Source of the DNA: Clostridia bacterium
Lineage (GTDB): Bacteria; Bacillota; Clostridia; Saccharofermentanales; UBA5734
Direction: 5' to 3'
Length of the DNA stretch: 31,048 bases
Assembly: GCA_017997315.1 (NCBI GenBank)
Contig: JAGOFF010000003.1
Coordinates: 1-31,048 of the forward strand
Position 1 is the stretch's first letter. Every line of letters starts with the position of its first letter. Of the stretch, positions 22,021 through 29,640 are shown one piece after another. A program made the translations under genes and the position numbers. A model generated the notes under the pieces. The model worked only from the letters and a program-made list of their open reading frames with translations, was not told the DNA's origin and made no database searches.

Positions 22021-23789
22021 TGAACCTTTTTGTCCGAAAAGTACTGACCCCGGACGGGGTCCGCACGATGCATGTCGCGACTGCGGATTCCGATCCCCGG
22101 GCGTTGTGGAAGTCCTCCGCCGTCACGATCCTGCGCGGGGACGCGGACGCGTCCTCCGTACGGGCGCTGCTGGATGAGGGGCTCGCGGAGAAGGTCGACC
22201 GCGAGAAGCTGTTCCTGGTGTTCCCCGATCCGCTGGGCGGAGCGTGGAACTCCCGGCTCGATCCGGACGGCCCGCGCGACGCGGAATGGATCGCCGCCAT
22301 CCAGGACTCGCTCAACTCCGGACGCCTGACCGCAGGCTGGCGCGCGATCAACGACGTGCATTATCTGCTCGGCATCGGATCCGGTGCGGACATGGTCCAC
22401 ACCCTCGCGGCCGCTTTCCCGACCGGGGCACTGGCCGCGGCGGTCTGCACCGTGGGCGGCGCCGTGACGGACGAGGCGCTCGCCAGGGCCACGTACTCGC
22501 CGGTTCCGGCATACCTGGTGAGCCCGGATCCGCGCACCACGGAGTATTACATCCGTGCGAACGCGGCGAAGCCGTCCGGAGAACCCGGACAATTCGCCTG
22601 TCCGCACCATCCGCTCCAGAAGGTCCGGGTGGAGGACGGCGGCCGGTTCACGCGCGCAGTCTGCGATGTCATGTGGGAGACGTTCTTCCGCCGCATCCGA
22701 CGGACCAACACCTCCCCCACGGGGGATGTCGACCGCCGGATCGTTCCCGAGGAGTGCGGCTTCAACTGGCACATCGCCGACACCCGGCTCGGGGACAACG
22801 GCGGGATGGGCCATGACTGGCTGGAACATGTGCCCGCGCAGGTGCTGGTGCATCCGGAACGGAAAGTGCCCCTGATGGTCTTCGGACACGGGGCGACCGA
22901 CAATCCGCTCAAGGCCGCGGATATGGCGAAGTTCCACGAGATCGGGGAGCGGGAGGGTTTTGTCACGGTATACCCGGCGTCCTCGGACCGCGTCCGGTGG
23001 AACCTCTCCCGGTCGACTGCCGAGGCGGACGACGTCGCCTACTACGACGCGCTGATCGATTATCTGGTGCGCACCTATCCGATCGACACGACACGGATCT
23101 ACCTGTCGGGATTCTCGAACGGCGCGGGCATGGCGATGACCTATGCGATGGCCCGTCCGGAACGGATTGCGGCGATCTGTCCGGTGGATTCCACCTTCCC
23201 GTACGCGAGCATGCGCTTTTTCCGGCCGGGAGGAAGCGGCGAGCCGTTCATGACCGAAATCCCGGAGCCCGGCGAGGCACCGCCGGCACCCCTGTTCAAG
23301 CCCTCTTCGGATCCGGAGGCGAATCTCGCGCCGATGCGCGCTGCGCTTGCCTCCCAGGCCGGCCGGCCTCTTCGGATGCCGGTGATGTATTTCTACGGCT
23401 CCCGGGAGTCGGAGTACCCGATCCGGGCGGGCAGCAACCAGCAGATCCAGTATGAATTCTGGAAGCGGTTCAACCGCATGCCGGTCGGAGAAACCGTCGA
23501 CGCGCTCGAACCGGAAGCGGTGGGCGTGATCGGGGACGAGCGGTTTGAGTTGCGCCCGAGTGCGGAGCATCCCGGACACGTGTTCGGCCACCATGTGTTC
23601 CGCGCACCGGACGACGGCAGGGAATACTACAATTTCGTTCTCATGCACGGCAAGGCGCACGACGTCCATCCTGCAGAGCGCGAACTCGGCTGGGGCTTTG
23701 TCTCGCGATTCTCACGGAACCCGGACGGCACCCTGAATGATGCCGCCGGAAGCCCCTCCGGCGCCAAGCCCGCCGACAGGCGGGGGTAG
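22021..23789 (+). CDS. PHB-depolymerase/LpqC-like alpha/beta hydrolase with extra N-terminal half
   Basis: A large 589-residue protein without a signal peptide. The C-terminal half (about 280-565) is an esterase of the polyhydroxybutyrate-depolymerase/feruloyl-esterase type: PLMVFGHGATDN (oxyanion strand), YLSGFSNGAGMAM with nucleophile Ser366, VMYFYGSRESEYP (acid region) and His543 or His547 near the end (LMHGKAHDVH). The N-terminal half (about 60-200) reads like a second, degenerate hydrolase domain (LFLVFPDPLGGAWNS, YLLGIGSGADMVHTLAA), whose elbow lacks the canonical GxSxG. SD GGGAGGGAGAGG. The substrate is unknown; polyester or aromatic-ester hydrolysis is plausible from family. It ends 9 nt before the next hydrolase. 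Confidence 0.82.
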
Positions 23790-23798
23790 GAGCTCCGC

Positions 23799-24683
23799 AT
23801 GGGCATTCTGCGATTCAACTACCGCAGCGAGGCGATCGGCCGCTACATCGACCTCTCGATCGTGTACCCCACCGACGCGCTCGTCTGTCCCGGGCTCCCG
23901 GACGCCGCACCGCACGCCCCGGGGGCCGGAAGCCCCCCCTCGAAGCCCGCGTACCGCCCCGGGATGAAGTTCCAGACGGTATACCTGATCCACGGGGGAG
24001 GGGACGATGATTCGCTGGTCTACCGCTACACCAATGCGGAGCGGTACGCCCAGCGGAACCAGGTCATGCTGGTCACGCCCGACATCACGAACAGCTTCGG
24101 GGTCGACACCTGTTACGGGGTCGGGTACGCGACCTTCCTGACCACGGAACTCCCGGTCGTGATGCAGTCGCTGTTCGCCTCTTCGCCCCGGCGGGAGGAC
24201 AACTTCATCGTCGGATACGCGATGGGCGGCAACGTCGCGTTGGGGTGCGCACTCACGCGTCCCGACCTGTACCGGGCCTGTGTGGACATCTCCGGCGGGA
24301 TCGGTCTGACCGTGAACACCCGGACGCTCAAGGACGAACTCGACGGGGAGCACTTCCGCACCCGGTTCCCGCTTTACAACGCGACTTTCGGCCCCTCTTC
24401 GGAGATCGACGGATCCCGGTTCGATCTGATGGCCGCGGCGCGGCGAAACCTGGAAACCGGTTCGGAGCTCCCGGCCTTCACGCTGATCGCGGGGAGCGAA
24501 GAAGGCGCGATCGGGAAGCGGGTGCGCGCGGACGCCGATACGCTGCAGACGCTCGGGTACGACGTGACGTTCCTCCTCGCGGAGGGTCACGCGCACGACT
24601 TCCGGCTGTGGGACCGGTATCTCGAGATCACGCTGGACGAGCTGCTTCCGCTCCGGCGTACGCCGTTGTACCCGGAGGGGTGA
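23799..24683 (+). CDS. Tannase/EstA-like alpha/beta hydrolase lacking the nucleophilic Ser
   Basis: A 294-residue protein of the PF00756 esterase type (tributyrin esterase EstA/esterase D-like). It has an N-terminal strand with FNYRSEAIGRYIDLSIVYP, VYLIHGGGDD (61-70), and the elbow VGYAMGGNVAL (138-148), where the family has G-x-S-M-G-G: position 141 is Ala, encoded GCG at 24219-24221. The His motif GHAHDFRLWDRYL (263-275) is kept and the acid site reads AGSEEGA. A Pro/Gly/Ala-rich loop at 32-55 is longer than usual. Without the Ser it should not act as a classical esterase; it may be a binding protein or a subunit. It starts 9 nt after the previous stop with GGAG upstream, so it is firmly in the operon. 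Confidence 0.85.
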   Translation: MGILRFNYRSEAIGRYIDLSIVYPTDALVCPGLPDAAPHAPGAGSPPSKPAYRPGMKFQTVYLIHGGGDDDSLVYRYTNAERYAQRNQVMLVTPDITNSFGVDTCYGVGYATFLTTELPVVMQSLFASSPRREDNFIVGYAMGGNVALGCALTRPDLYRACVDISGGIGLTVNTRTLKDELDGEHFRTRFPLYNATFGPSSEIDGSRFDLMAAARRNLETGSELPAFTLIAGSEEGAIGKRVRADADTLQTLGYDVTFLLAEGHAHDFRLWDRYLEITLDELLPLRRTPLYPEG

Positions 24684-24742
24684 GCCATAGGGAAACCGAG
24701 TTGGGATCTTTCTGTGTACCCGGCATATATGGAGGTTTTGCC

Positions 24743-25093
24743 ATGACCGATGGTACGCTCATCGAACAGGCCGTGCTGGACTATATCGAGGGATGGTACG
24801 CTGCGGAAGGGCAGCGGATGGACCGGGCCATCCATGCGAAACTGGCCAAGCGGCGGATCTCACCCGAAGGCGAAGTCCGGGACACCACACGGGACTGGAT
24901 GGTAGATGCCGCCCAAAGCGGGAGAGGGCGGATCGAGTACCCCGAAAAAGGGTGCAAAGACATAACGATTCTCGATGCGACCGATACCATGGCGAGCGTC
25001 AAGCTGGTGTCCGAGGTGTTTGTCGACTATATCCACCTGGCGAAAGTACAGGGGAGATGGGTCATCGTCAACGTCCTTTGGGACTTCCGTTAA
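24743..25093 (+). CDS. NTF2-like (lumazine-binding/SnoaL-type) protein
   Basis: A small cone-shaped alpha+beta protein of 116 residues: N-terminal helices (LIEQAVLDYIEGWYAAEGQRMDRAIHAKLAKR, key D-YIEGWY and LAKR), then strands DITILDATDTMASVKLVSE and the closing KVQGRWVIVNVLWDF, typical of the putative lumazine-binding/NTF2 family. Members may bind a small ligand or be catalytic; no active-site call can be made. SD GGAGG 7 nt before ATG. It lies 59 nt after the hydrolases and 6 nt before the exporter, so it is at least coupled with the latter. Confidence 0.85.
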   Translation: MTDGTLIEQAVLDYIEGWYAAEGQRMDRAIHAKLAKRRISPEGEVRDTTRDWMVDAAQSGRGRIEYPEKGCKDITILDATDTMASVKLVSEVFVDYIHLAKVQGRWVIVNVLWDFR

Positions 25094-25099
25094 GCGACC

Positions 25100-26467
25100 A
25101 TGGACATGGACGCTTCACTGACCCGCGGGCCTGTCCGGAAGCATCTGCTCCGGATGGCGGTCCCCATGAGCATCGGGATGTTTTTCAACACGATGCTCAA
25201 CGTGACGGATACGTTCTTCGCAGGCAAGTTGGGGACGGAGTCCCTGGCCGGCATGTCGGCGTCCTTTTCCGTATTCTTCCTCCTGACCGCGTTCGTATCC
25301 GGTATCGGAACCGGTGTGTCCGCGCTGATCGCCAACGCGATCGGCCGCCAGGAACCGTCACGCGTCGATCAGTATACGGTCAACGGTCTCCTGCTGACCC
25401 TGGCGGTCAGCCTGTCGCTGTCGATCGCGGGATTCCTGCTCTCGCCGTTCCTGCTTGGCGTCCTCGGCGCGGAGGGCGAGGCGTTGATCGCTGGGACGCG
25501 GTATGTACGCTGCATCTATGCCGGAGCGGTCTTTTTCGGGATCAACTCGACGTTGAACGCGTTTCTCAGCGCCCGGGGATGGACCAAACCCTACCGCAAT
25601 TTCCTGATCGTCGGGTTTGTCCTGAACGCGTTGTTGGATCCGCTGCTGATTTTCGGCTGGTTGGGGCTCCCGCGGCTGGGGACGCTTGGGGTCGCGATCG
25701 CGACGGTAGCGGTGCAGCTGGTCGGGAACCTCTACCTGGGGTACAAGGTCCGATGCCTGCTGGACCTGAGGCTGACACGGTCGTCCTGGCGACTCGTCCA
25801 TCTGCCCCGTCAGATGGAGATCCTGGCGCAGGGGATCCCCTCCGCCCTCAACAGCCTGACTGTCGCGGTCGGGGTATTTGTGATCAACCTGTTCATCTAC
25901 CGGTTCGGGGACGACGCAAGCACCGCCGGCTACGGCGCGGCCATGCGGCTCGAGCAGATGGCGCTGATGCCGGCATTGGGTCTGAACGCCGCGACACTGG
26001 CGCTCACGGGGCAGAACTTCGGTGCGGGACGGCTGGACCGGGTGCGGGAAACTTTCTTCGCCGCGCTCGGGATCGGACTGGGCATCATGAGCGTCGGGAT
26101 GGTCGTGATCTACCCGTTCGCGCCGTTCCTCATCGGGCTGTTCAATGACGACCCGCTTGTGGTCGCGGAGGGGACGCACTACCTGCGGATCGAGTTCCTG
26201 GCTTTCAACGCCTATATCTTCCTCAATGTCTGCCTTTCCGTCCTGCAGGGACTCAAGAAGCCCCGCTACGCCGTCTGGGTGGGGGTGTACCGGCAGTTGG
26301 CCATGCCGCTGCTGCTTTTCAACGTTCTCGGAAGCGCAATGGGGCTGGGGCTGACCGGGGTCTGGTGGGGCATCGTCGCGACCACCTGGACCGGCGCGGC
26401 CGGGATGCTGCTGCTGACCCGGTTCGAGTACCGCCGTCTCGTCCGGCTGCAGCGTGCGGAAGGGTAG
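25100..26467 (+). CDS. MATE-family multidrug/metabolite exporter
   Basis: A cation-driven efflux transporter in the cytoplasmic membrane, 455 residues with 12 predicted helices, the standard MATE size. The opening MAVPMSIGMFFNTMLNVTDTFFAGKLGTESLAG and the second-half start IPSALNSLTVAVGVFVINLFIY show the internal twofold repeat (P-M...N-x-x-D-T-F-F and P-S-A-L...N). GAAMRLEQMALMPALGLNAATLALTGQNFGAG is the conserved Q-N-x-G-A-G region. Two ATGs (25100, 25106) lie close together with no strong SD; translation may be coupled to the preceding gene. It could export a product of the upstream hydrolases or be unrelated; the cargo is unknown. It ends 43 nt from a convergent gene with no hairpin between. 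Confidence 0.92.
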   Translation: MDMDASLTRGPVRKHLLRMAVPMSIGMFFNTMLNVTDTFFAGKLGTESLAGMSASFSVFFLLTAFVSGIGTGVSALIANAIGRQEPSRVDQYTVNGLLLTLAVSLSLSIAGFLLSPFLLGVLGAEGEALIAGTRYVRCIYAGAVFFGINSTLNAFLSARGWTKPYRNFLIVGFVLNALLDPLLIFGWLGLPRLGTLGVAIATVAVQLVGNLYLGYKVRCLLDLRLTRSSWRLVHLPRQMEILAQGIPSALNSLTVAVGVFVINLFIYRFGDDASTAGYGAAMRLEQMALMPALGLNAATLALTGQNFGAGRLDRVRETFFAALGIGLGIMSVGMVVIYPFAPFLIGLFNDDPLVVAEGTHYLRIEFLAFNAYIFLNVCLSVLQGLKKPRYAVWVGVYRQLAMPLLLFNVLGSAMGLGLTGVWWGIVATTWTGAAGMLLLTRFEYRRLVRLQRAEG

Positions 26468-26510
26468 GGGACGCAGGACGGGAACACCGGACTACGGAAC
26501 AAAGAGTTGC

Positions 26511-27089
26511 CTACAGGCTGCGCATCATGATGTCCATCCGGCTTTTTGCTTTCATGGATGCTCCGCACCGTACGATTCTTGCGGCTGTCGACGCGATGGC
26601 GAGGAGGCAGGAGAGGATGAGCAGACCGTACACGGAGTACGCTGCGGGCGCCGGATGCAGCGCCGAGAAGCAGTAAATGCCGGGAGCCAGGAGAGCCAGA
26701 ACGGAGAAGGAACGGCCAATCCCGTCGAATCGCCATATTGTCCTGCATTCCGCATACTTTCTCATCAAGCGGGACGTAACGGCAAACTGGATGAATTGAA
26801 GCGCTGTCATCACGGTGAACCAGATCGGCGCCAGACCCTTCATGTTCAGCATGACCAGCGACGCCATGACATAGAAGAGATCAAGGCAGACATCCATATA
26901 AGCCCCGAAGCGGGTGCAGGCGGACAAGGCTCTGGCGGCCGCTCCGTCCAGCACATCCGTCAGGCAGATCGCGGCAACCACTGCAACAGCACTCGTATAG
27001 TCGCTCCGGCTCATGAAAAGCAGCAGCAGGATCGTGAGCGGGAACCGTATGCCTGTGAGGGTATCGGGGAGGAGCCTGGATGCGCGCAT
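26511..27089 (-). CDS. CDP-alcohol phosphatidyltransferase
   Basis: An integral membrane enzyme that joins a CDP-diacylglycerol-type donor to an alcohol, as in phosphatidylglycerol, cardiolipin or phosphatidylinositol synthesis. It has 192 residues and about six membrane segments. The full catalytic signature is present near residues 46-71: D-x2-DG-x2-AR-x8-G-x3-D-x3-D, read as DVLDGAAARALSACTRF then GAYMDVCLD. The alcohol cannot be named. ATG at 27089 comes two bases after the stop codon of the flavodoxin gene, with no clear SD, so it depends on coupled translation. It is the last gene of the TetR operon. Confidence 0.9.
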   Translation of the reverse strand: MRASRLLPDTLTGIRFPLTILLLLFMSRSDYTSAVAVVAAICLTDVLDGAAARALSACTRFGAYMDVCLDLFYVMASLVMLNMKGLAPIWFTVMTALQFIQFAVTSRLMRKYAECRTIWRFDGIGRSFSVLALLAPGIYCFSALHPAPAAYSVYGLLILSCLLAIASTAARIVRCGASMKAKSRMDIMMRSL

Positions 27090-27091
27090 CG

Positions 27092-27670
27092 TCAACGCCC
27101 GACCGCGTCGGCACCGAACCGGTATGCGGCATCCATGTTCCTGCCGACCTCGGCGGCTGCGATTTTCAGCGTGTTCTCCGGCTTCACTCCGTGAAGCAAG
27201 GCTTCCATTTTGTCAAACTCCAACCTTCCCTCCGCACTTCCGGATGTGGAAAACAAGAGCACCTGCCTGCCGGAAAAATCGTCGATCCGGTTCAAATAGT
27301 CCAGCATCGGCTGAGCCGGCGACCCGCCGTAATTCGGTGAACCGAACACAACGATGGAGTATCCGGATATGTCCGAAGACAGATGGTCGCCGGGTGTGTC
27401 GAGCGTCACTTCGGCACCGGCTTCATTCAGCCCCTTGGCGATGGAATGCGCCACATCGGACGAGGCGGAAGTCACGGACGGCTGGTAGACCACCAGCGCC
27501 TTGACCGCTTCCCCGGATGCCGCCTTCAGGATCTCAGGCCGGGCGCCGTACCCGCGTTTCATGATGGAGAAGCCAATCCCTGCCGAACCGGCGACCAGTA
27601 CCAGCAGCCCGATCAGAACAAACAACGCAGTCCACATCGCTTTTCTCCGCAGCTTTCTTCTAGCGCACAT
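27092..27670 (-). CDS. Membrane-anchored flavodoxin-like protein
   Basis: A 192-residue protein with a basic N-terminus, one membrane helix (about 12-35, MWTALFVLIGLLVLVAGSAGIGF region) and a flavodoxin fold outside or inside the membrane. ALVVYQPSVTSASSDVAHSIAKGL (about 58-81) occupies the FMN-phosphate loop, but it lacks the standard T/S-x-T-G-x-T. SIVVFGSPNYGGSPAQPMLDYL (about 105-126) is the second flavin loop and is well kept. The family carries electrons using FMN; binding here is likely but not certain. Its ATG lies inside the end of tetR (11-bp overlap), so it is co-translated. Confidence 0.85.
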   Translation of the reverse strand: MCARRKLRRKAMWTALFVLIGLLVLVAGSAGIGFSIMKRGYGARPEILKAASGEAVKALVVYQPSVTSASSDVAHSIAKGLNEAGAEVTLDTPGDHLSSDISGYSIVVFGSPNYGGSPAQPMLDYLNRIDDFSGRQVLLFSTSGSAEGRLEFDKMEALLHGVKPENTLKIAAAEVGRNMDAAYRFGADAVGR

Positions 27671-28268
27671 TTCCGGCTCTTCCTGTCAGCAGGAGATCGA
27701 GCGCATGATCGATGTCCGTGAAAACCTCTTCTTTTAACAAACCGTTGTTGGACAGGCAGATCGTGATCGAGCCGAATATCACGTGCGTGATGGTCCGCGA
27801 TATCGCGGGAACATCCTCTTCGCGGATCATCCCGCTTTCAATGAACGGTTTGAACGAAGCATAGTAGGTCGCTTCCAACTCCAGCGACCGCATCGCTGCC
27901 GCTCCTGCGTCGTCCATCTCATATTGATAGAAGAAACGGAATATGTTGGGATTGTCGATGAAGAAGCCCGCCATCGACCTTGCCTGCTGCTTCTTCGTTT
28001 CGAGCGGGTCCTCCGGCAGATCCGCCAGATCGGCGTTGCTTGCCACCATGTCCCGGATCATGGACAATTTTGCCTCCAGCAAGAGGTCCTCCAAATCCCG
28101 GAAGTAGTGATAGATGGTTGCGTAAGAGTAACCGGTTTCTTCGGCGATCCTCCGGACCGTGACGTGCTGAACGCCGTCCCGGAAGATGATCGACTTGGCC
28201 GCTTCGACAAATCCGGACTTCACGTATTCCTTTTTGCTGCGTCTCGCATCGTTGCGTGCTTCCTGCAT
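27660..28268 (-). CDS. TetR/AcrR-family transcriptional repressor
   Basis: A 202-residue regulator. The N-terminal HTH (about 15-62) reads FVEAAKSIIFRDGVQHVTVRRIAEETGYSYATIYHYFRD; key elements are VTVRRIAEETG and the YATIYHYF recognition helix. The rest is a helical ligand/dimer domain (SMAGFFIDNPNIFRFFYQYEMDD). The inducer is unknown. It is the first gene of a three-gene overlapping operon with the flavodoxin and the phosphatidyltransferase. A 30-bp palindrome lies between its promoter and start codon, so it almost certainly represses its own operon. The SD before ATG at 28268 is weak. Confidence 0.93.
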   Translation of the reverse strand: MQEARNDARRSKKEYVKSGFVEAAKSIIFRDGVQHVTVRRIAEETGYSYATIYHYFRDLEDLLLEAKLSMIRDMVASNADLADLPEDPLETKKQQARSMAGFFIDNPNIFRFFYQYEMDDAGAAAMRSLELEATYYASFKPFIESGMIREEDVPAISRTITHVIFGSITICLSNNGLLKEEVFTDIDHALDLLLTGRAGNVR

Positions 28269-28287
28269 GTTCCGCGCACCCCGAAAT

Positions 28288-28317
28288 TAACTTAGTTAGA
28301 ATTTTCTAACTAAGTTA
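28288..28317. promoter_or_regulatory. TetR-type operator, 30-bp palindrome
   Basis: Perfect 14-bp arms, TAACTTAGTTAGAA (28288-28301) and TTCTAACTAAGTTA (28304-28317), around a TT centre. It is AT-rich in a GC-rich region. It starts directly after the -10 and covers the predicted transcription start of tetR, the standard place for autorepression. Confidence 0.88.
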
Positions 28318-28318
28318 G

Positions 28319-28347
28319 ATAATATCGAGTATGCGGGATTCTGTCAA
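28319..28347 (-). promoter_or_regulatory. Promoter of the tetR-flavodoxin-phosphatidyltransferase operon
   Basis: Perfect -35 TTGACA (28347-28342), 17-bp spacer, -10 TATTAT (28324-28319). The operator abuts the -10. Confidence 0.88.
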
Positions 28348-28415
28348 GCGACATGCTGGAAAAACAACGGACGGGATCCGACCTCTCCGCGGTATCTTAA
28401 CTGACAGGACTACGG

Positions 28416-28985
28416 TTAATGCGGGGTATCTCTTGCGTACTCCTCCGCCAGGATCGCGTACATAGCGCTGTCGCATCGTCCCTGGTTGTTCCGGTCCGCC
28501 TGACGCTGGGTTCCTTCGTACCGCATCCCGCATCGGGCCATGACCTTGCCGGAATTCACGTTCCGCGGATCATGGCGGGCTTCCACGCGGTTCGCATCCA
28601 CTTCCTCGAAAAAGAACCGGATCACTTCGCGCAGCGCTTCGGTGGTGATCCCGCGGTTCCACCACTTCCGGCCGATGCAGTACCCGATGTGGACCATCTC
28701 GACTGCATCGTCCCTGCGCACGACGGCGATGTCTCCGATCGGCCGGTCGCCGTTTTCCTTGAGGACGATGGCCCAATGGTAGTAGTCCTCTTCGCCGTAA
28801 TGTCCGATCCAGTCCGCCAGCACCCTCCGGGAGGTCTCGACGGTTTCATGGTGCGGCCACATCAGGTATTTCGTGACCTCGGGATCGGAGGCCCAGTTGG
28901 CGTACATCGCATCGGCGTCATCGACCGAATAGCGCCGGAGCGCCAGCCGGGCGGTTTCCAGACGCTTAGTGTCCAAGTGCTTCAT
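28416..28985 (-). CDS. RimJ/RimL-type GNAT acetyltransferase
   Basis: An N-acetyltransferase of 189 residues. ETARLALRRYSVDDADAMYANWASDPEVTKYLMW is the usual opening (L-R-x3-x-DA...W-x-x-DPEV-x-x-Y). GYCIGRKWWNRGITTEALREVIRFFF holds the acetyl-CoA loop (W-N-R-G-I-T-T-E-A), and NVNSGKVMARCGMRYEGTQRQ is the C-terminal motif. Such enzymes acetylate protein N-termini or small molecules; the acceptor is unknown. ATG at 28985 overlaps the upstream stop as ATGA, and GGAGAG lies 8 nt before. The frame continues far upstream only as an overlap with the neighbouring gene. Confidence 0.93.
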   Translation of the reverse strand: MKHLDTKRLETARLALRRYSVDDADAMYANWASDPEVTKYLMWPHHETVETSRRVLADWIGHYGEEDYYHWAIVLKENGDRPIGDIAVVRRDDAVEMVHIGYCIGRKWWNRGITTEALREVIRFFFEEVDANRVEARHDPRNVNSGKVMARCGMRYEGTQRQADRNNQGRCDSAMYAILAEEYARDTPH

Positions 28986-29584
28986 GTGTGACTCTCCCCG
29001 ACGGTCTCCCCGTACGGATCTGTTGTCGGCCCGTTCTCCATCTTGTCTGCGATGGGGGCTTCCTGCAGATAGAGATCGTTCCAAAGCTGCGCTTCGATAT
29101 AAGTGTAGGATTCCCGGATGGCGGCGAGCAGGTTCTCCACATCTCCGCCGTGTCCTTCGATCATCCTGAACAGTTCCTCTTTCCTGAACGGGTCTTTTCT
29201 TTCCGGCTTGTCCATCTTGGACATGCTGTCTCCGAGCGTAAAGCTGATGTGATCCGAGTCGATGCCTTCCAAAGGCAGCCTCGTCGCGATTCCGCTGCCG
29301 AACCACTCGTCCAGATACCCGCTGCCGTGCAGCACGAAATACAGCGGGTGCCGCGTCGCCGGCTTCCCGCCCATCGCGACGAAACGGTCATACAGCCACT
29401 TCTCCGGGCGGATTCTTTTCGGGTAGTAGTTCCGGAAATCCGCAAACCGCCCGAAAGCGGTTCCCTGATTGTCCGAAGACAGATCGTTTGCCTTGGCGAA
29501 GGCCAGACTCTCCGGCAGTCGGGTGATGCTCTGCAGGGGAGAGCAGTTCGCGTGGCAGTAATTGACGATGTACAGATTCCGCAT
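28982..29584 (-). CDS. Conserved-looking protein of unknown function
   Basis: A soluble 200-residue protein I cannot assign to a named family, though it resembles uncharacterised clostridial proteins I have seen. It starts MRNLYIVNYCHANCSPLQS with two Cys four residues apart. Aromatic-rich RFADFRNYYPKRIRPEKWLYDRF (about 47-69), then HPLYFVLHGSGYLDEWFGSGIATRLPLE and HISFTLGDSMSKMD follow, and it ends with an acidic helical region ESYTYIEAQLWNDLYLQE. No signal or membrane segment is seen. SD GGAAGG upstream of ATG at 29584. It overlaps the acetyltransferase start by ATGA and lies 56 nt after the iron-sulfur protein, so these are likely one operon. Confidence 0.8.
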   Translation of the reverse strand: MRNLYIVNYCHANCSPLQSITRLPESLAFAKANDLSSDNQGTAFGRFADFRNYYPKRIRPEKWLYDRFVAMGGKPATRHPLYFVLHGSGYLDEWFGSGIATRLPLEGIDSDHISFTLGDSMSKMDKPERKDPFRKEELFRMIEGHGGDVENLLAAIRESYTYIEAQLWNDLYLQEAPIADKMENGPTTDPYGETVGESHT

Positions 29585-29640
29585 TCCAGCCCTTCCTGTC
29601 CTTGAACCGGCTCCCTCATATTTCAACGGATACGCAACCG

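Noticed and set aside
20528..23669. Two minus-strand frames of over 600 codons across the hydrolase genes
   Set aside because: Long antisense frames are expected in GC-rich coding DNA; both ignore gene borders and have no family features.
24793..26148. A 451-codon plus-strand frame covering the NTF2-like and MATE genes
   Set aside because: It is in another frame than two clear genes and its product is Arg/Gly/Asp-rich shadow sequence.
28355..28400. Possible terminator for the RimJ/RimL-like gene (T-run after a GC-rich segment on the minus strand)
   Set aside because: TTGTTTTT is present, but the stem before it is only 4-5 bp, so I did not list it.
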